A stretch of DNA of 64,000 bases from Heterodera schachtii (GCA_023374025.1 SIJG01000059.1:203286-267285), one strand, 5' to 3'. Positions 12,901 through 26,576 are shown, numbered from the stretch's first letter. Notes: generated by a model from the letters alone, not told the origin. Made by a program: numbers and translations.

Positions 12901-15900
12901 TTTTTCCTTATTTCAAAATAAAAATCTAAGTCTTTAAGTTTAAGTTTTTACCCCAAACAAAGAATGTTTTATGAATGAAATTGTTTATAATCAAAATAGA
13001 GAATTCAAAAATAATTAACTAAAAAAACATAATATTTTTTTGAATAATTAAATTACTGGTTCAGAATATAAGATTGTAAACATTCTGTATTCTGTAATTT
13101 TCACGCTTAAATTTTAAAATTAAATATAATAAACAATTTAACGAAATATTAAATTATTTTATGTCTAAATCAAAATTTAAATTAAATATTTATTTTCTAT
13201 CTTAAGAAAATCTAAAATCTATTGAAATTTTTTTAAATAATTTGCAAAATAAATTATATTATTATCATTAATAAATCTTTAAATAATTGATTTAATATAA
13301 AATTCATAACATAATTTATCATAAATTAATAAATTTTTGAGAAATATTTTCCACATAAAAATAAGTTTATATTTTTTGAAATTATAAAAAAAAATTTAGA
13401 TAATGTTTTGCGTTTATAAATTAAAAATTTAAAAAAAATGAAATTATAAATTTTTTAAAATCATTAATAAAAAAAAATTCGTCAAAAAAATTGGATTTAT
13501 GACTTAAAATGAAATTATTTTATTATTTATTTAATCTAATCCTTTAATATGATAATTTATTTATGCAAATCAATTTATTTTCTTTTATTATATTCTTTAT
13601 TATTTTTAGCATATTTTTATTTTTATGCATTAAGAAGGTTTGAAATGTTTTAAAAATTCTATGTCAATTTCAATTAAATCAAATCAATAATAATTTGAAT
13701 TTTAATTATTTTGTACATATTTTTTAAACATAATAAATTTTAAAATTAAATTTGAATTAAAGAAAATTTTTAATTGTTTTGCTTACATATATTAATATAA
13801 TAACAACCATGAATAAACTTTTTTATTTTTTTAATCTTAACTAGCATTGTTTATTTAGCAATCTGTACTGTTTTGTCAAATTTGTCCTATTTGGTAGGGT
13901 CCAAAACCGACAAATCTAAATTTTTTCCTTATTTCAAAATAAAAATCTAAGTCTTTAAGTTTAAGTTTTTACCCCAAACAAAGAATGTTTTATGAATGAA
14001 ATTGTTTATAATCAAAATAGAGAATTCAAAAATAATTAACTAAAAAAACATAATATTTTTTTGAATAATTAAATTACTGGTTCAGAATATAAGATTGTAA
14101 ACATTCTGTATTCTGTAATTTTCACGCTTAAATTTTAAAATTAAATATAATAAACAATTTAACGAAATATTAAATTATTTTATGTCTAAATCAAAATTTA
14201 AATTAAATATTTATTTTCTATCTTAAGAAAATCTAAAATCTATTGAAATTTTTTTAAATAATTTGCAAAATAAATTATATTATTATCATTAATAAATCTT
14301 TAAATAATTGATTTAATATAAAATTCATAACATAATTTATCATAAATTAATAAATTTTTGAGAAATATTTTCCACATAAAAATAAGTTTATATTTTTTGA
14401 AATTATAAAAAAAAATTTAGATAATGTTTTGCGTTTATAAATTAAAAATTTAAAAAAAATGAAATTATAAATTTTTTAAAATCATTAATAAAAAAAAATT
14501 CGTCAAAAAAATTGGATTTATGACTTAAAATGAAATTATTTTATTATTTATTTAATCTAATCCTTTAATATGATAATTTATTTATGCAAATCAATTTATT
14601 TTCTTTTATTATATTCTTTATTATTTTTAGCATATTTTTATTTTTATGCATTAAGAAGGTTTGAAATGTTTTAAAAATTCTATGTCAATTTCAATTAAAT
14701 CAAATCAATAATAATTTGAATTTTAATTATTTTGTACATATTTTTTAAACATAATAAATTTTAAAATTAAATTTGAATTAAAGAAAATTTTTAATTGTTT
14801 TGCTTACATATATTAATATAATAACAACCATGAATAAACTTTTTTATTTTTTTAATCTTAACTAGCATTGTTTATTTAGCAATCTGTACTGTTTTGTCAA
14901 ATTTGTCCTATTTGGTAGGGTCCAAAACCGACAAATCTAAATTTTTTCCTTATTTCAAAATAAAAATCTAAGTCTTTAAGTTTAAGTTTTTACCCCAAAC
15001 AAAGAATGTTTTATGAATGAAATTGTTTATAATCAAAATAGAGAATTCAAAAATAATTAACTAAAAAAACATAATATTTTTTTGAATAATTAAATTACTG
15101 GTTCAGAATATAAGATTGTAAACATTCTGTATTCTGTAATTTTCACGCTTAAATTTTAAAATTAAATATAATAAACAATTTAACGAAATATTAAATTATT
15201 TTATGTCTAAATCAAAATTTAAATTAAATATTTATTTTCTATCTTAAGAAAATCTAAAATCTATTGAAATTTTTTTAAATAATTTGCAAAATAAATTATA
15301 TTATTATCATTAATAAATCTTTAAATAATTGATTTAATATAAAATTCATAACATAATTTATCATAAATTAATAAATTTTTGAGAAATATTTTCCACATAA
15401 AAATAAGTTTATATTTTTTGAAATTATAAAAAAAAATTTAGATAATGTTTTGCGTTTATAAATTAAAAATTTAAAAAAAATGAAATTATAAATTTTTTAA
15501 AATCATTAATAAAAAAAAATTCGTCAAAAAAATTGGATTTATGACTTAAAATGAAATTATTTTATTATTTATTTAATCTAATCCTTTAATATGATAATTT
15601 ATTTATGCAAATCAATTTATTTTCTTTTATTATATTCTTTATTATTTTTAGCATATTTTTATTTTTATGCATTAAGAAGGTTTGAAATGTTTTAAAAATT
15701 CTATGTCAATTTCAATTAAATCAAATCAATAATAATTTGAATTTTAATTATTTTGTACATATTTTTTAAACATAATAAATTTTAAAATTAAATTTGAATT
15801 AAAGAAAATTTTTAATTGTTTTGCTTACATATATTAATATAATAACAACCATGAATAAACTTTTTTATTTTTTTAATCTTAACTAGCATTGTTTATTTAG

Positions 15901-17333
15901 CAATCTGTACTGTTTTGTCAAATTTGTCCTATTTGGTAGGGTCCAAAACCGACAAATCTAAATTTTTTCCTTATTTCAAAATAAAAATCTAAGTCTTTAA
16001 GTTTAAGTTTTTACCCCAAACAAAGAATGTTTTATGAATGAAATTGTTTATAATCAAAATAGAGAATTCAAAAATAATTAACTAAAAAAACATAATATTT
16101 TTTTGAATAATTAAATTACTGGTTCAGAATATAAGATTGTAAACATTCTGTATTCTGTAATTTTCACGCTTAAATTTTAAAATTAAATATAATAAACAAT
16201 TTAACGAAATATTAAATTATTTTATGTCTAAATCAAAATTTAAATTAAATATTTATTTTCTATCTTAAGAAAATCTAAAATCTATTGAAATTTTTTAAAA
16301 TAATTTGCAAAATAAATTATATTATTATCATTAATAAATCTCTAAATAATTGATTTAATATAAAATTCATAACATAATTTATCATAAATTAAAAAATTTT
16401 TGAGAAATATTTTCCACATAAAAATAAGTTTATATTTTTTGAAATCATAAAAAAAATTTAGATAATGTTTTGCGTTTATAAATTAAAAGTTTAAAAAAAT
16501 GAAATTATAAATTTTTTAAAATCATTAATAAAAAAAAATTCGTCAAAAAATTTGGATTTATGACTTAAAATGAAATTATTTTAATATTTATTTAATCTAA
16601 TTCTTTAATATAATAATTTATTTATGCAAATTAATTCATTTTCTTTTATTATATTCTTTATTATTTTTAGCATATTTTTATTTTTATGCATTAAGAAGGT
16701 TTGAAAAGTTTTAAAAATTCTATGTCAATTTCAATTAAATCAAATCAATAATAATTTGAATTTTAATTATTTTGTAAATATTTTTTAAACATAATAAATT
16801 TTAAAATTAAATTTAAATTAAAGAAAATTTTTAATTGTTTTGCTTACATATATTAATATATTAACAACCATGAATAAACTTTTTTATTTTTTTAATCTTA
16901 ACTAGCATTGTTTATTTAGCAATCTGTACTGTTTTGTCAAATTTGTCCTATTTGGTAGGGTCCAAAACCGACAAATCTAAATTTTTTCCTTTTTCAAAAT
17001 AAAAATCTAAGTCTTTAAGTTTAAGTTTTTACCCCAAACAAAGAATGTTTTATGAATGAAATTGTTTATAATCAAAATAGAGAATTCAAAAATAATTAAC
17101 TAAAAAAACATAATATTTTTTTGAATAATTAAATGTTATAAAATAGCTAAAAATTTATACAAAAAACAAGCATTGGCGTCTCCCCATAACTACACAATTA
17201 CTGGTTCAGAATATAAGATTGTAAACATTCTGTATTCTGTAATTTTCACGCTTAAATTTTAAGATTAAATATAATAAACAATTTAACGAAATAATAAATT
17301 ATTTTATGTCTAAATCAAAATTTAAATTAAATA
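9911..17333 (+). repeat. Tandem satellite, about 1,021-bp monomer
   Basis: Counting from the phrase GAATGAAATTGTTTATAA, monomers start at 9911, 10931, 11952, 12973, 13994, 15015, 16036 and 17054. Their lengths are 1020, then 1021 five times, then 1018, followed by a partial copy. Copies 2-6 appear identical by eye. Copy 1 (for example near 10270-10430) and copy 7 (near 16300-16500 and 16580-16640) carry private substitutions and small indels. The last copy is interrupted by a 64-bp segment (about 17135-17198) and departs from the monomer at about 17331. A homogenised core with diverged edges is the usual result of unequal exchange. The monomer encodes no protein and is AT-rich except for a short GC-balanced hairpin (10817-10852 in copy 1). 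Confidence 0.95.
10817..10852 (+). other. Hairpin conserved in every satellite monomer
   Basis: The most GC-rich part of the monomer folds as ATTTGTC (10817-10823) with GACAAAT (10846-10852), then a 3x3 internal loop, then TTTGG (10827-10831) with CCAAA (10838-10842) around the loop TAGGGT. It recurs unchanged about every 1,021 bp and again, inverted, at about 33915-33950. Function unknown. A nicking or replication hairpin, a small-RNA source or a protein-binding site are all speculative. Confidence 0.6.
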
Positions 17334-18747
17334 TAATTTTTTAAAAGTTTCATTAATTTATGTCGATTAAAAACGAAAAAATAATAATTTTACTAAATTA
17401 ATATTTATAAATCATCTTTTACACTAAGAGCGAATTTGTACTCACTCTTTATAATCGTTAATTTTTCAGATTAATGTTTCTATTTGCATTAAAAGTATTA
17501 AATTGCTCTAAGTTGCTTAAATCATACATTAAATAAAAAGTCAAAAAAACGAAATTTGTTAATTAATTCGAAAGATATATATTAATTCATTTATATAAAA
17601 AAATTATAAAAAATAAATTATTAAATGAGAATTCTTAAATGTAAAATGATTGAACTTTAGTCAAAATTATTTATAATTAATTTTAAAATTTAATGGTTAT
17701 AAAATGATAATTAAATTAATTTACACATTTAAAAAATATTTGAAATTTAATAAAATAAAAAATTGATGAACATAAGAAGTAAAATTTTAATTGAAATAAA
17801 TTCTTTTTGTACAAAATAAAAAAAGAAGACAGGTGAGAAAAACCTTATAACTTATTAAGATAAAAATCATCAATGAATGAATATTTTGAATTAAATATAT
17901 ATCAAAAATTAGGGCATTATTAAAATTCACAAATCTCAGCTAACAAAATAGCAATGATTTTTTTTACTTTATGACAACTAAAATTAGAAATTAATTAATA
18001 AGTGTAATAAAACGGTAGAATATAATAAATTGAAAATATTTTTTATAAATTGGCATTATTTTTTAACATTTTTAATTATAAATTTTAATGCAAAAACAAA
18101 TTACTTTTCATTTTGCACCTACAATCATCACATACATAATCTTAATGTCTTGAGGTAAAAATAATTTTTTTAAATAATCGAATCAATTATTTTTTAAAAA
18201 TAATTTCAAAGAAAATACCGATCAAGTTTTTTTTCATTTCATTAATTTTTTATCGAAAAAAGAAATTAAATAAGAAATTCATTTATATATATATAAAAAA
18301 ATTACGAGAAAGTTGAAATAAAAAATATTATAAATTTATAAAAAATTAAAAATTGAAGAAGAATAATTAATTGTTTCAAAACTACAATTAAATAAATATT
18401 AATCAGAAAATTAACGATTATTAAAGATTACGCAATAAACAACGGATGGAATAATTAAAAAAAAGTTAATTATAATATAATGTTTTTTTTTCTTTGAAAA
18501 TTGTAAAAAGATAAAAGAATTTTCATATTTAATTTTACTTTGTAAAATAAAAATAAAAACCAACAAATCATACAAATTAATGGCATATTATTAATCTTGA
18601 TTTATCTAGAAATTTTAATATTTGAAATTATTTATGGCATAATATTTTTGATACTAATTACAATTTATTATTTAAATTCTTAAATCTAAATGGTAAAAAT
18701 TTCATATACATATTCTAAAATATTTTTTATAAATGTAAGGAAGTTTA
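16253..18747 (+). repeat. Left arm of 2.5-kb inverted duplication
   Basis: Matches the reverse complement of 32137-34634 at high identity by eye. It includes the private variants of satellite copy 7 (for example the AATCTCTAAATAATT stretch near 16340) and the 64-bp insertion at 17135-17198. The arm begins inside satellite copy 7 (TTATTTTCTATCTTAAG) and ends at TAAGGAAGTTTA. Beyond the satellite part it is AT-rich and non-coding. Because both arms share copy-7 variants rather than those of the identical copies 2-6, homogenisation of the array core is probably later than, or separate from, the inversion. Confidence 0.9.
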
Positions 18748-19433
18748 GATTCTTTTTTGGTAAAAAAAATTTATCTTTTACTTCAAGACATGAAGACTAT
18801 GTGATGTGAATGTGGTTTATTAGATAAATTTTTCATATAATAAAAAATCTTTAAATAATTTCAAAAAATATGAAAATTTATGGCCTATTGGCGCCTAATT
18901 AAATGATTGCTTAATAATAATAATTAAAATAAATTGTCTTATTAATTTGTTATTCGGAATTTTTATTTATATAATAATTAATGGATAAATATTAGAGATA
19001 ATTAATATCCTTTCGATTACAAAATTAAACGCAAAATCTTAAATTGTCCTGCACAATAAAAGTGAAATATATTTTTTTTTAAATCACAAAAATCAAATTA
19101 GAAAATATAAAATTCCAAGAGTAAAAATTCTATTTTTGATATTTTTTGTTTGATGTTTGCTTTTTTGTTTACTAAATTTAATTACAATTAAAAATTTCTA
19201 CATATTTTTGCTAATTAATGTCTTTTAAGTTTTACAATTTTATTGACTATTATGAATACCATAAAAATAATTTATTTTCATTTTTTATTTTATAATGGTA
19301 ATAAAAGCTAAAAATTGATTTATTTTATTTTATTTATTTTTGTTTAATATGTTTTTTATTTTTATTTAATAGTCAATTATTAAAATTTTTCACTTTATTT
19401 ATCTCTGATTTGATTCCCAAGTAATTGTTGTCT
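18748..19433. other. AT-rich DNA at the inner edge of the inverted repeat
   Basis: No gene. A motif at about 18776-18826 (TTTTACTTCAAGACATGAAGA and following) is an imperfect reverse complement of one inside the arm at about 18114-18165, so a smaller, older inverted repeat of about 700 bp may be nested here. Confidence 0.4.
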
Positions 19434-19435
19434 TA

Positions 19436-19998
19436 CTTAGGGTGGAACATAAGTTTTGATACCCAAATTTTTCCAATGTTTAAAAATTCATAACTTTTTT
19501 AATTCCTAATAAATTCATTTACTTTCTTTTTTATTTTGTAGATTATTATGTTCTCTATCATTTCAACTCTTTTTCCCCCATTTTGATTTCATTTAAACAA
19601 AATTATTACACAAAAACTAATTTTAGGCATTTTGAACCATGGTCAGTTTGAGAATGCATATTTCATTGAAAATGCAAATAAAAAGTCTAATGAAAAGTTA
19701 TTTTGAGTGAATATAGTTAGGACAATGTTTATGCAAAATTTGAGAACTTCTGTTAAAATGTTTGGTTTTTTATGGAAACTCAAAATTTCTCTAGCAGAAA
19801 ATTTTGACACAAAAATCGGTTTTCTTGTGACTAATTAATTCATAAAATTTTTTTGTGAAAAGATAAAGATAAAAATAAGTAATTATGAAAGAGAACATAT
19901 CAATCTGCAAAATAAAAAATAGAGAAAGTGAATCTCAGCGTTGAGAATTTTTTAATTTCAAAAAAAATCGGGTATCAAAACTTATGTTCCACCCTAAG
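19436..19998. mobile_element. Tc1/mariner-like MITE
   Basis: A 563-bp element with 29-bp terminal inverted repeats identical by eye: CTTAGGGTGGAACATAAGTT... at the left and its complement ending ...CCACCCTAAG at the right. It is flanked by TA on both sides (19434-19435, 19999-20000), the target duplication of the Tc1/mariner superfamily. Imperfect inverted similarity continues inward: a T-rich block with ATTTTG(T/C)AGATT and ATGTTCTCT appears at 19520-19560 and, inverted, at 19880-19925. A transcript could therefore form a long hairpin. No transposase is encoded, so it is non-autonomous. Confidence 0.88.
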
Positions 19999-20000
19999 TA

Positions 20001-20300
20001 TTTTGCATAAATTATTATTTCCTTATCTTTTTAATGGATAGTAAAAATTTTTTTTTAATTTTAAATAGGTATTTGAATTTTTTAATTTTGTTTTGCTAAT
20101 TATAATTTATAATTGTTTAATTATGAATTATACCTTTCATTTAAAATTTGGTTCTATATTAATTTATTATGGGAATAATATAATATAAGTAATTAAAATT
20201 TAAAAGTCATAAAAATGATTAATAGTCAAGAATGCAAAAAAAAAAAATCTTAAAAACTTAGCGCAAAATAAAGAAATATACAAACCTAAATTTTGAAACT
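20001..20300. other. AT-rich intergenic DNA
   Basis: Nothing recognised. Confidence 0.5.
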
Positions 20301-20346
20301 ACCGCCCTTGGCTCGGGCTTAGATAATTGACCGGGCTCGAGATGTT
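20301..20346. repeat. GC-rich word-repeat island (CGGGCT)
   Basis: A short block with GGCTCGGGCTTAG and CCGGGCTCGAG in AT-rich DNA. It is small but has the same style as the islands at 1500, 30135, 37850 and 58279. Confidence 0.4.
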
Positions 20347-23300
20347 CTATCAATATTTATAATAATAAATTATTATTTGAATGCACATGAGGTTTAATGG
20401 GTTTTTTAAATAAGCTGTCTTCTTTATCCGATTTTTTATTTCAATAATTATTATGAGGATTAAATCAAATAGTTTTATTTTTATGGTATTGCTTTTATTT
20501 TTCAAAAATCGAATATTTCCAATATTTTGTCAACAAATTTCTATCAATGATCTTTATTTTTGTTTAAAATACCAATTTAATTAATTTATTTTTGTTATTA
20601 ATTATTTAATTAATTGTTTATTTTAGTAGTTTCCATTTTTTCGGCAAATTGTTTGAAAGGAATAAAGAATCGTTATTAATTCATTAATTTTTATTTGACC
20701 TTGCATTTTCAATGTTCTGTAATTTTATTCCGCCAAATATCATGTGGAGAAATGAGTAACAATTACCGGTTTACCTGTTTAAATTTTTAATTATTTTATA
20801 GAGTTTAATAAATTTTTTAAAATCTATATAAGAATAAATTTTATAATCAAGTATTTTGTCTAAACAAAACTTTATAAGATACAAATATTTACCAATATAT
20901 TTTAATTATTTTATTATAAATGTTTTATTTAATTGAAAGTTTATGATATTACAACAAATACATCTTTTAATCTCCATTGGAAGTTATAGCAATTTTATAG
21001 TAAATTAATTTAGTAAAAATTTTTATGCCATTAATAAAGTAAATATATATAAATTTTTAATTTCATTCAAATTTATAAATGCTATAAAATGGAGTCGGAA
21101 AAAATGCAAGAATGCTCGGAAACTCAGATAAATTGAATTAAATTAAACTATCTTAATATAAATTAATTTCAAGATTATACTTCTATTTCTTGTAATAATT
21201 ATTTAGAATTATATTTTTAATAGATAATTTTATAATTTTTTTAATAGATAATATCGTAAATTATTTTTTTGTTATATAAATTGAAGGTTTATCAGAATCT
21301 TCTTTATTCGGAAGTACTTATTAAATAGAAGACACTAAACGAATATTATTTTTGTTAAAAGATAATCATTTTTAATAAGTTTTTTTAAAAATTTTTTGAA
21401 ATTTTTTTAAAGTATCTCGAAATTTAAAAAAAAATTCAGTTATCAAAGATGGCAGTTTTAAGAAACTCGCCTATTCCATAACATAAATACTCTTCAATTT
21501 TTCTAATTGTATTAAATGAATTATTTTACACTCATCAAAAATCAATGATTTTAACTATTATTAGTCAAATATTTTATTATTAACATATTAATTGCTTTTT
21601 ATTGGGTTCCGTTTGAAGAAACTTTTTAAAAATAGAGGTAGTAAAAAAAATCAAAAATTTTTGACTGAATAAATCTTTAGGTGATAATTTTTTGGCTGAT
21701 GATTTCTTTAAAATTTGAATAGGTATATTTTTGTTTTCAAGTTTGTATTTAAATATGACTTCAAAATAAGTACTGTTATTTTATTATATTTATTTTTTAT
21801 ATATTTAATAGAATAAAATTTATGTGAAAGTATGTATATTATTTTCAGTGATCATTTGAATTGAAAAAATAAAATTTTTGTTTAAATTAATTCATTTTAT
21901 TCAACTCAGTATTAAAATAATTATATTAATATAATCATGATTTAGGTCTTAATTAAATGTATGCTTGCTAAATTATTTTATTATTTTTAATTTGCTTATT
22001 TTTATATTTACAGAGTCGTAAATTAAATATTTTTGCTTTATTATGTATTTATAAATGAATTATTTATCTTCATATCATAATATTGTATTTATTGTTTTTG
22101 TTTTTACCATTAATTTATTGCCATTAATTATATTTAGTTGAGGAAAATTTTGTTTTATTTTTAGTTATTTAATTTCAATTGAATAATTCCTATACTTTAT
22201 GAATTGGAAAACTTCCATTTTTCATTTGGTATGCTAATAAATTTCTATAAATATTTGTTTGATTTAATTTTTATCTATATTATTAATTTCTAATAAATTA
22301 TATATTTTTATTTTTCCATTTATTAATATTTTTTTTATTTTTTCAAGCTTAATATTAGCCTCATTAAATTGCTTGATTAACTGCAAAGGTTTCTTTTTTT
22401 TTCATCTCGGCAAAATAATTCTCTTCTGACGCCTTATTTGTTAGTTGCATTAAAGTTCATCTTTTATTCTTTTCACTTCAATGAGTTAAAAGTTAATATT
22501 ATTTTGATTAAAATAAATAAATAAATATATATATTTTTATATATTAAATTAATGTTTTTTTTATAATCTTAACTGTTAAAAAATTTTCGATTACAAAGCT
22601 TCGCGAATGTTTTTTTAAACAACATTAATTTTGTTAATAATTATATCATTATTATTAATTTTTTTAATTTAAATCTCTGCCTTTGTTTTTAAATTCCTTT
22701 TGAATTTATCATTTAGTGATAAACTCGCAGTTTTATGACATGTAAAAGTGATATCAATCGCTTATGCATTGTTAAGATATAATCTTGATTTTTTTATTTT
22801 TTTAAAATTTTTTTTAATTATTAAATTTTACTTTTTAATATAAATGTTTGTTAGTGAGTTATTTTTTGTGAAATCGTCAGAACGATTAATTACTTAAATT
22901 CTTTAAGCAAAGCCATGAAATTTAAAATATTCTCTTTTTTTTATACGTAATAAATATTTTTTATAATACAATGTAAAAACAACAAATTATAGTTTAAATC
23001 AATTGTCAAAAGGACTAAATGATTTAATGAATTGTTATTAATTTATTATTTATAATTTTCTACATATTTCATTAAACATGAAGAAAAAGAATAAAGAATT
23101 TTTATTTCATTAAATTTCTCATATAATTTTTTTTTTCAAAGATTTTATTTAATTTTATTTTCGTTAATAAATCTTGACATCTTTGTTCTAAATGCATTTG
23201 TTCTGTTTGTTCGTATCATAATTATTTTATCACTTACAAATTAGTACGAAATGAAAACGATAAACATGAAAATTTTCAACTAATTTAATTCATAATTAAA

Positions 23301-24603
23301 AGACATAAATTTTTTAAATTGTATCCGCAAACTAAGGAAATGAAGATCATAGTAGGTGGAAAAGCTGATGTGGCTCTAGTATGACACAAAAAATTTTATC
23401 AATACAGCAGTAAAGTTATTAAATTTACTTTTAGGTTGTTTTTGGCGTCACATAGAAATTTTGTTTTTTATAATTTATGATTTTATTTTCTTTTCATATT
23501 TTTTGATTCGAAAAAGTTTTTTGTTTCAAATGTCTTAAATTTAAATAAAATTTGATTGATTAAAATTTAAAAAATAATAAAATTTATAGTTGAATAAAAC
23601 ACTCAAACATTTAAAAATAACTTTTTGATAATTATTCTTCCAGCAAAATTATATAATGTTTAAAAACCATGCATATTGTATATTTTTATTTTTCATTTTT
23701 AAATCTCATTTTATTTTAAATTATGATTTTGGTTTTGTAAATTATATTTAATTCGTTGAATTGTTATTTACTTTTAATCTGACGTATTTGAATTAAAAGC
23801 TAAAATCAGTTTTAGTAATAATTTAACTTATAATAAAATTTCTTTTTTTTAAATATTATTTCGCTGTTTTACATAATTATGTAACATTAAATTATGTTTA
23901 GATCTTTTCCCTTGTGTCAAGCCTGATATACTTTGAAATATCTCGTCTGAATTCATTTAGTGTTTATATAAATCATTATTATAAATATTTTACTATTTGA
24001 TGCGTTTGACCCCATTTATAAAAATAAAATATTTTTTAATTATTAATAACTTATTATAAAGTTTTAGTTTTAAATGTAATTCATATTTAGTAAACTAATA
24101 AAAATAATATTTTTTTGTGAATATCGCTACCCCTTATTTGTCATATTAATTTTTTCGGTATTCATTTAAATTTTTATTTTATTTTAAACTCCGACAAATA
24201 ATTAAATTTTTAATACTATGTTTTGCTTTTATTTAATATTTTATTTATTTAAAAAATATATTTTATTCAAATTTTATTGATATAATCGATTTAATTAATT
24301 AATTAAATTCATTAAAATATTTATTTTTGTATTTTCATTTACAGTCTGATTTTGCAATATATTATTGTTAGTAATTTTTTTGATTTTTTAAAAGTTCATT
24401 GGAATTGTTTTCAATTTATTTAAAATAACCTTTTTAATATATTTTTGTTTTGAAACTATATATTTGTTTTTAAATTTTTTTTCATTAATGGTGTATCCTC
24501 CCATGTGTTAAACTCGCAGTTTACTGCTTGAAAAGAAAGGAAAAGCAGTCGCTTATATTCTATGGATTTTTAATATTTCGTCGATTAATATTTGAACGTG
24601 ATT
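20347..24603. other. AT-rich DNA with dispersed repeat relics
   Basis: No gene. About 22999-23040 (CAATTGTCAAAAGGACTAAA and following) is repeated in direct orientation at about 52937-52976. About 22280-22370 (TTTCTAATAAATTATAT ... AAGCTTAATATTAGCCTCAT) is matched at about 47885-47975. These are old diverged repeats. A 63-base island at 23322-23384 is described separately. Confidence 0.45.
23322..23384 (+). other. Exon-like island, unrecognised
   Basis: A 20-codon open stretch with balanced composition (reading ...KEMKIIVGGKADVALV then TGA) in very AT-rich surroundings. No convincing splice sites or family were recognised. It may be a fragment of a decayed gene or chance. Confidence 0.15.
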
Positions 24604-25148
24604 GGACAATTGGACAGTGGACAATGGATAACTCGACAGTAAATACACTAAAAGATAAGAAAATGCCGTCCCGAAGGGGACCAATTGTGCCAATATCAAG
24701 AAAATAGGCAAATAAATTATGAGTTTTGAGAATACCCCTAAAAATCAAACTAGTGAATGAGTGATTAGTATCGAAGTGTGTGGGAAAAGGTCATTAAACA
24801 GGCAATTTGATTTTTCTTAGTACACCATTAAGCAATTTTGTCAAAGAAAAGAAAAAAAAGTAGGCATTAGAATTTGATTGATCAAATTTCACCTATAATC
24901 CACAGGACGGCATTCGTGTGCGAGCAATGGCAAGAAAAAGCGCTTTTATTTTAATAAATATGCAACCGCCCTTTCAAAATGCCAATCCATGTTAATTTAG
25001 AACGAAACAATTTTAGACTGCATTCACACTTATTTTTATTTGCCTATTTTCCTTATTTCTTGATATTGGCACAATCGGTCCCCTCGGCGACAGCATTTTC
25101 TGATCTTTTAGTGTATTTACTGTCGGATTGTCCACTGTCCAATTGTCC
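24604..25148. mobile_element. Fold-back element with about 115-bp arms
   Basis: The left arm (24604-24717) and right arm (25033-25148) are inverted copies with a few substitutions and small indels. Both begin GGACAATTGGACAGTGGACAAT and include ACAGTAAATACACTAAAAGAT, GGGGACC and ATTGTGCCAATATCAAGAAA. The 315-bp centre encodes nothing that I recognise. On the minus strand the right arm lies in a 64-codon open frame, while the same phase in the left arm is broken; similarity between the arms is at the DNA level, so I do not call a gene. No clear target duplication was found. The GGACA word resembles the tandem repeat at 63782-63916. Confidence 0.75.
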
Positions 25149-26576
25149 GGAAGCTCCTTTGAAGTTATTAACTTGAGCGGCAGTATTAAAACAGCTAATC
25201 TACTCATTAATATAAAATAAGAAATTATTCATCAAATTCTTTAATGAATTTGAGTTAGAAGCGCTAATATTATTTTTTCGTATTCGTATACTAATTTTAA
25301 CAATTTCATTGCAATTTTTGTTATTATTTTTTATTTTATAAATTTTAAAAGTTTAATTTTTAAAAACATTTTTGTATTTAATTGGTCAGTTATTAAATAA
25401 TTTTTTGTATTTAAATAACTACATAAAAATTCGAATCTTGCTGCTGTGCACCCTTTTCATTATTAATAGCTAAAAACCTCAAATTTTGTGTTTTTCATTT
25501 GATTTGTAAAGAAAATATCGATTATTTTTGAATTGGTATATTTATTTATTAGTATAAGAATGGTATATTTGAAAATTATAAAAAGGAATAAATAATTCAG
25601 CAAATTAATATTACGGCGTTCCAAGATGTAAAAATATGTTCTATAAATAATATTTTTAATTAATTGTTTTTTAGTTTTTTTTTATTGCATTGTCATTTTC
25701 GGTAATTTTTGTGTTTACATAATAATATTAGAATAATATAAAAATTTAAACTTATTAACATTCTAAATTCTTAAAGGAATAAATTATTTTAAAATAATTT
25801 TTTGGATTATATTAATGAAAGTTTTAAAAAATTGTAGTTTTAAATCACGATTTAAGTCCTTAAATTAATTATATATTAAATTAGCTTAATTGATTTTATT
25901 ATTTCAACTTGAATATTTATATTAGGTTTCGAAATTAACTTTACATTATTGTTCAATATTGGCTGCTAATCTGCTTTTCCAATGATTCGCAGCGGTCGTT
26001 TTAATTTATCGCATTCTTATTTTTTCGTTGATTTTGATTTGCAAAAAATATTCTATTACTCTTTTAGTTTTGTTTATATATTTATATTCTAAGAATATTT
26101 TATGTTTAAGAATTTGCTTTAAGAACAGATTTAAAATATTTTAGCAATTCATTAATTAATTAAGAAATAGACTAAAATTTTTAATTTATTTATTAATTGT
26201 TTAGATTTTTCGTTTTCAAAAAAAATTTCTTTGAAAAAATTTACCTTTGTATATTCGAATTTTAATGTTTGATTCACATTTAAAAAAATATGCTGCCAGT
26301 TTTTTAATGTCTTTCAAAAATTTACTTTTAACTTTTTTGCTTTAAATTTAATTTTTTTGATCAAAAACTTGGAAAAAGCACTTAATGGGTGATTTATTAA
26401 TAAAAGTAATATGTTTTTATAAAAAAGCGTTTTTAATGCAGAAAAAAAGTCGTCGCAAATGAGGAAAATGATCAGTGAAAACAAAAAAATGTTGGAAAAA
26501 AACTATTCAGGTGAAAAACACAAAACATTTGAATAAATATTAACCATTTTTCATTGCATATAAAAAAAATTTTTTA
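25149..26576. other. AT-rich intergenic DNA
   Basis: No gene seen. A slightly more balanced spot at 25965-26010 has no credible frame. Confidence 0.5.

Noticed and set aside
9911..17333. CRISPR-like or gene-cluster interpretation of the tandem array
   Set aside because: The period is 1,021 bp with no spacer/repeat alternation and no coding potential; this is satellite DNA.
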